Source: Candidatus Omnitrophota bacterium (lineage in GTDB: Bacteria > Ratteibacteria > UBA8468 > B48-G9 > JAFGKM01). From it: 19,496 bases of DNA. A model generated the notes under the pieces. That model did not search any database. It was not told where the DNA came from and saw only the letters and a list, made by a program, of their open reading frames with translations. A program made the translations under genes and the position numbers. The DNA lies in the NCBI GenBank assembly GCA_023819545.1, contig JAMWCA010000011.1, positions 1 through 19,496 on the forward strand. Reading direction: 5' to 3'. Below, piece by piece: positions 7,433-13,908 of the stretch; the first letter of the stretch is position 1, and each line of letters begins with the position of its first letter.

Positions 7433-8564
7433 TTTTTATAAATATTTCAGTTGAATCTGTTTTTTCCCATGTAAAATCTTCGTCATTTCTTCCAAAATGT
7501 CCATAACATGCAGTTTTTCTATAAATAGGTCTTAAAAGGTCAAGTTTTTTTATAATTCCCCTTGGAGATAGGTCAAAATTCTCTTTAACAATTTTTATTA
7601 TCTCACTATCAGGTATAACGCCAGTGTTTTTTGTGTTTATCATTAAAGATACGGGTTCTACTTGACCAATAACATAAGCAATTTGAATTTCACATTTTCT
7701 TGCTAATCCTGAAGCAACTATGTTTTTTGCGAGATATCTTGCAATGTATGAACCAGACCTATCAACCTTTGTTGGGTCTTTACCTGAAAAACATCCACCT
7801 CCATGACTTCCAACGCCTCCGTAGGTATCAACAATAATCTTTCTTCCAGTAACTCCAGTATCAGCCATTGGTCCACCTATAGTAAAACTACCTGTTGGAT
7901 TTACAAAAATTTTCATATTTTTACTTCTTAATTCTTGAGGAATTATATAGTTTATTACAAGTTCAATTATATCTTCTTTAATTTTTTTCTGAGATATACC
8001 GGGATTATGCTGTGCTGAGATTACAACACTTTCAACTTGAACTGGTTTATCATCTTCATATAGAACAGTAACCTGTGATTTTCCATCAGGTCTTAAATAA
8101 TCAACTATTTTTTTCTTCCTTATTTCTGCTAATCTCATTACAAGTTTATGTGCAAGCATAATTGGCAAAGGCATAAGTTCAGGTGTCTCATCTGTTGCAT
8201 ATCCAAACATCATCCCTTGGTCTCCTGCACCTCCTTTATCAACACCCATTGCAATTTCAGGTGCTTGTTCCTGGATTGATGTTATTATTCCAACAGATTC
8301 ATATTGAAACCCATATGATGGATCCGTATATCCAATCTCTTTTAATAAATTTCTTGCAATTTCAGGTATATCTACATAGCCAATTGTAGTTATTTCTCCT
8401 GCAATAAACAAAATACCTCTTGTTGTTAGAGTTTCACAAGCAACTCTTCCATTTTTATCCTGTTTTAAAACTTCATCAAGAATTAGATCAGAAATTTGGT
8501 CACATATTTTATCTGGATGCCCCTCACAAACAGATTCCGATGTAAAGAAATATTGATTTCCCAT
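7422..8564 (-). CDS. metK: S-adenosylmethionine synthetase
   Basis: It makes SAM from methionine and ATP. The three-repeat MAT family is unmistakable: GHPDKICDQISD at 15-26 (catalytic His16), GAGDQGMMFGYATDET at 112-127, the GPMADTGVTGRK / VDTYGG block at 231-250, and GGGCFSGKDPTKVDRSG at 255-271, the phosphate-binding loop. The 380 residues match the usual 380-400. The ATG at 8564 is chosen because AAGGAG at 8572-8577 is spaced seven bases before it. A TTG at 8567 directly upstream is the alternative. The ATG shares one base with the stop of the isomerase gene (TGATG), and the 3' end overlaps ahcY by 11 bases. Confidence 0.97.
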   Translation of the reverse strand: MGNQYFFTSESVCEGHPDKICDQISDLILDEVLKQDKNGRVACETLTTRGILFIAGEITTIGYVDIPEIARNLLKEIGYTDPSYGFQYESVGIITSIQEQAPEIAMGVDKGGAGDQGMMFGYATDETPELMPLPIMLAHKLVMRLAEIRKKKIVDYLRPDGKSQVTVLYEDDKPVQVESVVISAQHNPGISQKKIKEDIIELVINYIIPQELRSKNMKIFVNPTGSFTIGGPMADTGVTGRKIIVDTYGGVGSHGGGCFSGKDPTKVDRSGSYIARYLAKNIVASGLARKCEIQIAYVIGQVEPVSLMINTKNTGVIPDSEIIKIVKENFDLSPRGIIKKLDLLRPIYRKTACYGHFGRNDEDFTWEKTDSTEIFIKNAK

Positions 8565-9598
8565 CAATTTTCTCCTTTTTTCATTTCTTCTTTTAAAATT
8601 TTTATTTCTTCTATTTCTGTTGGATCAACTTTATTTAGAATTGCCAAATAATAACTTACCCAGTCACCAAGAATTATTAAATAAATTAACTTTTCAAGTA
8701 GAGTTTCTCCCTCTATGTTTAATTTTAAAACTTCTTTCACTTTTTGTGAAATAATATTTGAAGTAATTTCAATTCTCTTTTTTATTCTTTCATTTTCAAT
8801 ACCTGAGATTATAAACAAAACAATTAATCTTTTTAATAATAACTTAGGAAAATAAAAAGACATTATCTCATTATGATTCATTTCTGGTAAAACATTAATA
8901 AATGAAAAACTTTTTGAGTTTTCTGCTATTTGAGTTTTCCATCTTAAAATCCCAGGATAAAATCTATTTTCAGAATAAAGAAGTAAAATATTTTTATGAA
9001 TCTTATTTGCTATTTCTACTGCTTTATTATTTTTACTATATAAGGAGAAATCATTCACCCATTTTTCAATTTTTTCAAAAAATTTTTTTTCAAGTGGAGG
9101 TAATATATTCATTTGAACAAAAAACTTGTAAACCGGAAAGAAAAGATACCCAAAAGCACATCTTGGGGGCATTCCTGAGGGGATTTTGATAAATAAATTA
9201 TGATTTAAATTTGCGATTTTTTCAATCTCTCCATTGCTTGAGATGCAAATTATTAAACATTTTTTTTCATTCGCAATCTTATATGAACTTATTGTTTCTT
9301 CAGTATTGCCTGAATAACTTTCTGCTATAACTAAAGTTTTGAAATCTACATATTTTGGAAGTGAATAATCTCTTATAACAAAAACAGGTATTTCAGTAGT
9401 ATCTTCTATCAAAACTTTTATAATATCTCCTGCTATTGCAGAACCCCCCATACCAGTAAAAATTATTTTTTCAAAATTTTTTCCTATTTCTGGTAATGGA
9501 AAATTATATCCTTCAAAACAATGTTTAGGAAAATTCTTCAATAAAGTAAACATATCACTTTTATCATATTTTTTTAATAATGAATCATTTACTATCAT
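8564..9598 (-). CDS. Bifunctional phosphoglucose/phosphomannose isomerase (archaeal-type)
   Basis: A two-SIS-domain sugar-phosphate isomerase of 344 residues. The first SIS domain shows FTGMGGSAIAGDII (47-60), in which the glycine-serine loop binds phosphate, and AESYSGNTEET (92-102). The family-specific PSGMPPRCAFGY (140-151) and MNHNEI (240-245, with the conserved histidine and glutamate) separate it from the long classical Pgi. By family it interconverts glucose-6-P, fructose-6-P and mannose-6-P. The ATG at 9598 is the start: AAGGAG at 9606-9611 sits seven bases upstream. A longer reading from a TTG at 9616 would translate that site itself into MRRRKK. The gene lies 20 bases after ptsI and overlaps metK by one base. 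Confidence 0.87.
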   Translation of the reverse strand: MIVNDSLLKKYDKSDMFTLLKNFPKHCFEGYNFPLPEIGKNFEKIIFTGMGGSAIAGDIIKVLIEDTTEIPVFVIRDYSLPKYVDFKTLVIAESYSGNTEETISSYKIANEKKCLIICISSNGEIEKIANLNHNLFIKIPSGMPPRCAFGYLFFPVYKFFVQMNILPPLEKKFFEKIEKWVNDFSLYSKNNKAVEIANKIHKNILLLYSENRFYPGILRWKTQIAENSKSFSFINVLPEMNHNEIMSFYFPKLLLKRLIVLFIISGIENERIKKRIEITSNIISQKVKEVLKLNIEGETLLEKLIYLIILGDWVSYYLAILNKVDPTEIEEIKILKEEMKKGEN

Positions 9599-9605
9599 TT
9601 TTTTT

Positions 9606-9611
9606 CTCCTT
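9606..9611 (-). promoter_or_regulatory. Ribosome binding site that fixes the isomerase start
   Basis: AAGGAG on the minus strand lies seven bases before the ATG at 9598. The alternative upstream TTG would place this site inside the coding sequence, so the ATG is the start. Confidence 0.7.
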
Positions 9612-9618
9612 CTCAACT

Positions 9619-11325
9619 CTATTTCAGATTATTTTTAAGGAAATTCATAATTTTTATATGTGTATCAAAATTGAGAACTTCTTCAGCAATCTTTTTTATT
9701 TCTGTATAACTATTTCTAAGAATTTTCTCCTTAACTGTAGGAATTGCTATTGGTGCCATACTCAACTCATCTATCCCAAAACCAATTAATAGACACGCTA
9801 TTTCTGGTATTGAGGCCATCTCTCCACATAAACTAATTTCAATATTATTTTTTTTAGCATTTTCAACAGTAATTTTTATTAAATTTAAAACAGAAGGATG
9901 GCAAGGTTGATATAAGTAAGACAATTTTTCATTAACTCTATCTATTGCTAAAGTATACTGAATTAAATCATTTGAACCAATACTAAAAAAATCTACTTCT
10001 TTTGCAAGGTCATCTGAAACTAAAGCAGCTGATGGTGTCTCTATCATAATACCAATTTTAATATCCTGATTAAATTTTAAATTTTCTTTTTCTAACTCTT
10101 TTTTGGCTTGTTCAATTATTTTTTTTGTTTCTATAACTTCTTCTTTTGTAGTAATCATAGGAAACATTATTTTTAAATTTCCATAATAACTTGCTCTTAA
10201 AATTGCTCTGATTTGTGTTAAAAAAATATCCTTTTTTTCCAAACAAAATCTTATTCCTCTTAGACCAAGAAATGAATTTAATTCTTTTGGTCCTTCAAAA
10301 GCAGAGATAAATTTATCACCTCCAACATCAATCGTTCTTATTATAATTTCTTTTTTTCCAAATTTTTCTATTATTTTTTTATATGAGAGAAATTGCTCTT
10401 CTTCTGTTGGTAAGTCCTTTCTTTTTAAATAAAGATATTCAGTTCTAAATAACCCAATTCCTTCTGCACCATATTTTAAAGCAGTTTCAACCTCCTCTGG
10501 TAATTGTATGTTTGCATATAATTTTATTTCTTTACCATCAGATGTAGTTGTTTTTTTATTTTTTAATGTATATATTTTCTTTTTAAGTTTTTCTATTTTT
10601 TTCTCTTTAAGTTTAATTTTTTCAATTTCATTTTCATTAGGATTAATTATTACAACTCCTTCATAGCCATCAATTAAAAGTGTATCATTCTCTTTTATTT
10701 GTTCTATTCCTTCTTTAATACCAACAACTGCAGGAATTTCAAGTGCTTTTGCTATTATTACTGTATGAGAAGTTTCTGTCCCCATAGAAGTTACAAAACC
10801 CTTTATATATTTTGTATCAATTGATACTGTTTGTGTAGGAGAAAGGTCATTTGCAACTAATATACCATCTTTGATATTTTCAAATCTATTATTTTTTTTG
10901 CTTAAATTTGAAACTATTCTTTCAAAAATATCAAGTATTTCCTTCTTTCTTGTTTTAAAATTATTATCTAAAAATTCCTTGTTTAACTTATCAACAAATT
11001 TTTTAATAGCAGTTTCAGCAGTAACTTTTTCGTTTTTTATCGTTTTCTCTATACTCTCAATTAAATTTTTGTCTCTGATGATGGAGATATGAAAAGAAAA
11101 AATTTCAGCATATTCTTTGTCTGCAATCTTTTTTATATTGTTTATAATTTCTATAATTTCATTTTCTGTTTTGCTAATGCTTTCCCTAAATCTTTTTATT
11201 TCCTCTTCTATATCCTTATCTTTTATTTTCTTTATTTCTTTAAATGATAAAAAATCCTCATTTATTTTTTTTGCTTTTCCAATAGCAATACCAGGCGAAC
11301 CTGAAATTCCTTTTATTTTTTTCAT
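9619..11325 (-). CDS. ptsI: PTS enzyme I (phosphoenolpyruvate-protein phosphotransferase)
   Basis: The 568 residues match classical Enzyme I (about 575), with no GAF domain that would mark PtsP. The order is an N-terminal helical HPr-binding region, the phosphohistidine domain with TETSHTVIIAKALEIPAVVG (His187 accepts phosphate), and the PEP-binding barrel with GIGLFRTEYLYLKR, RTIDVGGDK, LGLRGIRFCL, MFPMITT, GIMIETPSAA, FFSIGSNDLIQYTLAIDR and LCGEMAS (Cys500). It takes phosphate from PEP and hands it to HPr. No HPr gene is in the window, yet an EIIA gene sits seven bases upstream, so this may be a regulatory chain or the carrier may be elsewhere. The start has no clear Shine-Dalgarno and probably relies on coupling to the EIIA gene. 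Confidence 0.95.
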   Translation of the reverse strand: MKKIKGISGSPGIAIGKAKKINEDFLSFKEIKKIKDKDIEEEIKRFRESISKTENEIIEIINNIKKIADKEYAEIFSFHISIIRDKNLIESIEKTIKNEKVTAETAIKKFVDKLNKEFLDNNFKTRKKEILDIFERIVSNLSKKNNRFENIKDGILVANDLSPTQTVSIDTKYIKGFVTSMGTETSHTVIIAKALEIPAVVGIKEGIEQIKENDTLLIDGYEGVVIINPNENEIEKIKLKEKKIEKLKKKIYTLKNKKTTTSDGKEIKLYANIQLPEEVETALKYGAEGIGLFRTEYLYLKRKDLPTEEEQFLSYKKIIEKFGKKEIIIRTIDVGGDKFISAFEGPKELNSFLGLRGIRFCLEKKDIFLTQIRAILRASYYGNLKIMFPMITTKEEVIETKKIIEQAKKELEKENLKFNQDIKIGIMIETPSAALVSDDLAKEVDFFSIGSNDLIQYTLAIDRVNEKLSYLYQPCHPSVLNLIKITVENAKKNNIEISLCGEMASIPEIACLLIGFGIDELSMAPIAIPTVKEKILRNSYTEIKKIAEEVLNFDTHIKIMNFLKNNLK

Positions 11326-11332
11326 TTTGGAT

Positions 11333-11806
11333 TTAAGATAAACTATTTAATTTTTCCTCATCCTCTTTTATAATTTTTATTGCTTCTTCAGGTGTTTTAC
11401 AACTTCTTAAAGCATTTCTGAAAACTTTATCTTTTAACAATCTTGCTATTTTAGCAAGTGTTTTTAAATGTTGACCAATTGATTTTGTTGGTGCCAGAAC
11501 AAGAAATATTATATAAACAGGTTCTCCATCAAGAGAATCAAAATCTACACCCGTTTGTGAAAGACCTAATGCACATATAATTTCATTTACCTGATCTGTC
11601 TTTACATGTGGAATTGCAATTCCCTGTCCTATACCAGTTGAACCAAGTTTTTCCCTATCCATAACTGCTTCTAATATTTTTTCACTATCTTTTATATATC
11701 CATTTTTTTCAAGCATTTTTATCATCTCTTTTAAAACAGATTTTTTATCTCTACTTTTTAGATTTGTATTTATGCAATCTTCTTTTAAATAATCAACAAT
11801 TTTCAT
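11333..11806 (-). CDS. PTS EIIA component, fructose/PtsN (nitrogen-type) family
   Basis: The single-domain EIIA of 157 residues has the active histidine in GIGQGIAIPHVKTD (His67) and the supporting GQHLKTLAKIARLL. LDGEPVYIIFLVLAP is typical of the PTS_EIIA_2 fold. There is no EIIB or EIIC domain or gene near it, which favours a regulatory PtsN-like role over sugar uptake. Its position directly after hpf is as in Proteobacteria, where hpf-ptsN are paired. The ribosome binding site AAAAGGGGGAAA lies just before the ATG. PtsN would be a fair symbol, but specificity cannot be read from the sequence, so it is left blank. EI downstream could feed it through an unseen HPr. Confidence 0.9.
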   Translation of the reverse strand: MKIVDYLKEDCINTNLKSRDKKSVLKEMIKMLEKNGYIKDSEKILEAVMDREKLGSTGIGQGIAIPHVKTDQVNEIICALGLSQTGVDFDSLDGEPVYIIFLVLAPTKSIGQHLKTLAKIARLLKDKVFRNALRSCKTPEEAIKIIKEDEEKLNSLS

Positions 11807-11818
11807 TTTTTCCCCCTT

Positions 11819-12103
11819 TTATTTATTTACAATTTTATCATGCAATTTTCTTAACTTTATTTTTGTTTTATCCAAAAGTATTTCAACGCTTTTATTCATA
11901 TCATTATCCCTTTCCTTTAAAAAAATCTTAATATTTTTTGAATGTAAATAAATTTCTGTTAAATATAAAGGTCCATCTTTTTTTATATAAAATTCAACAT
12001 ATCCATCATCAAGGAAAAATTTTTTAAATCTTTCAATTTTTTCTCTTATATATTCTTCAAATTCTTTGTTTATTTGAACTTCAGAATGAATTTTTATGTC
12101 CAT
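11819..12103 (-). CDS. hpf: Ribosome hibernation-promoting factor, short form (HPF/YfiA family)
   Basis: The 94 residues match short HPF (about 95) and lack the C-terminal dimerisation domain of long HPF. The pattern is the sigma-54-modulation/S30AE fold: an N-terminal strand with DIKIHSEVQINKEFEEYIREKIERFKKFF, an aromatic/basic central strand, then KERDNDMNKSVEILLDKTKIKLRKLHDKI, the second helix with the basic face that sits in the 30S decoding region. It stabilises idle 70S/100S ribosomes in stationary phase or starvation. GAAAGGAG lies four to five bases before the ATG. It is followed 12 bases later by the EIIA gene, the familiar hpf-ptsN pairing. Confidence 0.88.
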   Translation of the reverse strand: MDIKIHSEVQINKEFEEYIREKIERFKKFFLDDGYVEFYIKKDGPLYLTEIYLHSKNIKIFLKERDNDMNKSVEILLDKTKIKLRKLHDKIVNK

Positions 12104-12116
12104 TTTTCTCCTTTCT

Positions 12117-13022
12117 TCAATAGATTTTTTTTATTTGAAAATAAGGAAAATAAAATTTTAATATATTTTTATAATCAAATCCAATTTCTGCCATTTTTCT
12201 TGCTCCCCATTGTGATAAACCAACACCATGTCCATATCCTTTTCCTTTAAAAATAATATTTTCTCCCATATCTATTATTTCAAACATTGTGCTTGGAATT
12301 ATATATGGATTATTAAAATAAATTTCTATATTTTGATTGATTCTTTCTCTAAATTCAGTTCCTGTTATTTTTATAATATTACCATTTTTTGTTATTATAT
12401 TCAATAATTTTGCTCTATTGGTTTTGTCTTTTTCAACTATTTCAATTTTTTTTATTGGTGTTTGCAATTTTTCTGATAAATAATTTTTTGAAATGTTTTT
12501 CTCCCAAAAAGAATAAGGTGTATCTTCTGAATAAGGGTCTAAAACTGAATAATCTAAAGGATATTTTCCTTTCCAAACATCAGATGGATTTGCTGTTATA
12601 CCACCAGAACATGCATGAAAAAAAACCGGCATTATTTCTCCTTTTTCATTTGTTAAAATTTCCCCTTTTGTTTCAAAAACTGCAGATTTTATTTTTTCAT
12701 TTTTACAATCTACATATAGTTGTTTATATATTGAATTTTCAATATCATAATAATTATTTTTATTCTTGTTCATTTTCCAAATCAAATAAGTTCTCGAAAC
12801 TACTGCTTGTGCTTTTAATGCTTCAACCGGCCAATTTTTACCCATTTCTTTTTCAACAACACCAGAAATATATTCTTCTATTTCTATTCTTTTTATAATA
12901 TTTCCATCAAGCATTCTCACATAAAATAAAGAATTTGTTTCTGAAAAAATAAAGTGACTTGTAAGGACTAAAAAAAGAAAAATACTATTTGCCAGTTCCT
13001 TCTTCTGGATAGATTTCAACAT
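12117..13022 (-). CDS. SpoIID/LytB-domain protein, probable secreted peptidoglycan lytic enzyme
   Basis: The 301-residue protein has a Sec-type signal: basic start, hydrophobic core at about 13-26 (SIFLFLVLTSHFIF), likely cleaved near SETN. The SpoIID domain follows at once. YISGVVEKEMGKNWPVEALKAQAVVSRTYL (51-80) contains the glutamate in EM (Glu59) that matches the catalytic residue of SpoIID lytic transglycosylases. FFHACSGGITANPSDVW (134-150) and GKGYGHGVGLSQWGARKMA near the C terminus are hallmark motifs. Cys106, His136 and Cys138 could form a metal site as in some SpoIID proteins, which is inference. The gene overlaps the LptC-like gene by 38 bases and has AAGGAA before its ATG. Nothing here implies sporulation, as the domain also occurs in non-sporeformers. 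Confidence 0.88.
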   Translation of the reverse strand: MLKSIQKKELANSIFLFLVLTSHFIFSETNSLFYVRMLDGNIIKRIEIEEYISGVVEKEMGKNWPVEALKAQAVVSRTYLIWKMNKNKNNYYDIENSIYKQLYVDCKNEKIKSAVFETKGEILTNEKGEIMPVFFHACSGGITANPSDVWKGKYPLDYSVLDPYSEDTPYSFWEKNISKNYLSEKLQTPIKKIEIVEKDKTNRAKLLNIITKNGNIIKITGTEFRERINQNIEIYFNNPYIIPSTMFEIIDMGENIIFKGKGYGHGVGLSQWGARKMAEIGFDYKNILKFYFPYFQIKKIY

Positions 13023-13560
13023 TTACATTTCCTTTTATTTCAATTGTATTTTTATCTATGTTATAAATAATTCTTTCTCCTGAAAATTTATTTTTTCCTC
13101 TTTTAATTAATGGATTCTCTTCAAAAATCATTTCTTTTTTTGCTTCTATATAAGTTGCTTTACCACAAATAATTTCCATCGTTACATTTTCTGTCTTTTT
13201 ATCTTTATATAGAATTATTACTTTTCCTGTTATAATAATCTCTTTCAATTTTTTATTTTCTGGATCAACTTTTATTTCTCCTTTTCCTTCTTTATCAGTT
13301 TTAATTTCTATTATTTCAGTTTCTGTTTTTAAAGAAAGAGTTGGAGAAGAAATTTTTGTGTTTTTATTTTCAGTTATTTCAGCACTTTCTCCATATAAAG
13401 TAAGTAAACAGTTGTGGGAAAAATGCTTTAAAGAAAATCCAGTAAATTTTTCATTTTTAAGATTAACTTCTTCCTTTTTCTTTTTACTGCAACAAGTAAA
13501 AAAAATAATGATAATAAATATAAATCCGAAAAAAAATAAATTCTTAATTTCCCTTTTCAT
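12985..13560 (-). CDS. LptC-like LPS export protein with OstA-like C-terminal part
   Basis: This 191-residue envelope protein has one N-terminal membrane segment (about 8-22, FFFGFIFIIIIFF). It ends in TCCSKKKK, which could be an anchor as in LptC or an imperfect lipobox. The outer part is beta-rich and charged. FTGFSLKHF...LLTLYGESAEITENKNTKISSPTLSL follows the LptC pattern. The later block EIICGKATYIEAKKEMIFEENPLIKRG, then FSGERIIYNIDKNTIEIKGNVNVEI, follows the OstA/LptA pattern. The role inferred is the periplasmic bridge for lipopolysaccharide export. The start at 13560 is preferred over an upstream ATG at 13581, because AGGA at 13569-13572 lies eight bases before it and the longer form would overlap the HIT gene. 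Confidence is moderate because these beta-jellyroll proteins diverge fast. Confidence 0.68.
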   Translation of the reverse strand: MKREIKNLFFFGFIFIIIIFFTCCSKKKKEEVNLKNEKFTGFSLKHFSHNCLLTLYGESAEITENKNTKISSPTLSLKTETEIIEIKTDKEGKGEIKVDPENKKLKEIIITGKVIILYKDKKTENVTMEIICGKATYIEAKKEMIFEENPLIKRGKNKFSGERIIYNIDKNTIEIKGNVNVEIYPEEGTGK

Positions 13561-13565
13561 TTTTA

Positions 13566-13907
13566 TTATCCTGGTGGCCATAACATTATTCTGCCACCTA
13601 AAAGATGAAGGTGAATATGGTCTATACTTTGTCCTGCATTTCTATTTGTGTTAATAACTATCCTATAACCAGAATCCTTTATTCCTTCTTTTTCAGCAAT
13701 TTGACATGCAATTTTTAACATTTTCCCAAGAAGGATTATATCATCCTGTTGTGTTTCATGAAGTTTCCCAATATGTTTTTTTGGAATTATTAGTATATGA
13801 ACTGGTGCCTGAGGGTTTATATCCCTTATACAAATTAGTTCTTCATCTTCATAAATTTTATTACTCTTGATTTCATTGTTTACAATTTTGCAAAATAAAC
13901 ATTCCAT
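13566..13907 (-). CDS. HIT-family nucleotide phosphoramidase/hydrolase (HinT-like)
   Basis: The 113 residues match the HinT branch of the histidine-triad superfamily. CLFCKIVNNEIKSNKIYED opens the protein, followed by INPQAPVHILIIPKKHIG, then the triad DHIHLHLLGGR (His-x-His-x-His) and the terminal WPPG of HinT. Family members cleave AMP-amine or AMP-lysine bonds; the cell substrate is unknown. The Shine-Dalgarno AAAGGAGAA is formed by the last Lys-Gly-Glu codons of infB, and the ATG comes one base after that stop, so expression is tied to infB. The lptC-like ATG follows the stop by five bases. Confidence 0.92.
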   Translation of the reverse strand: MECLFCKIVNNEIKSNKIYEDEELICIRDINPQAPVHILIIPKKHIGKLHETQQDDIILLGKMLKIACQIAEKEGIKDSGYRIVINTNRNAGQSIDHIHLHLLGGRIMLWPPG

Positions 13908-13908
13908 A

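Noticed and set aside
9599..9616. TTG-initiated six-residue N-terminal extension of the isomerase
   Set aside because: It would translate the Shine-Dalgarno AAGGAG itself; the ATG at 9598 is correctly spaced from it.
12389..12898. Plus-strand open frame of 169 codons opposite the SpoIID gene
   Set aside because: It is rich in Phe, Leu and Tyr, as expected from the reverse of A-rich coding sequence. It has no ribosome binding site or domain, and the opposite frame carries clear SpoIID motifs.
13561..13581. Upstream ATG extension of the LptC-like gene into the HIT gene
   Set aside because: The ATG at 13560 has an AGGA site at good spacing and avoids overlap with the HIT coding sequence.
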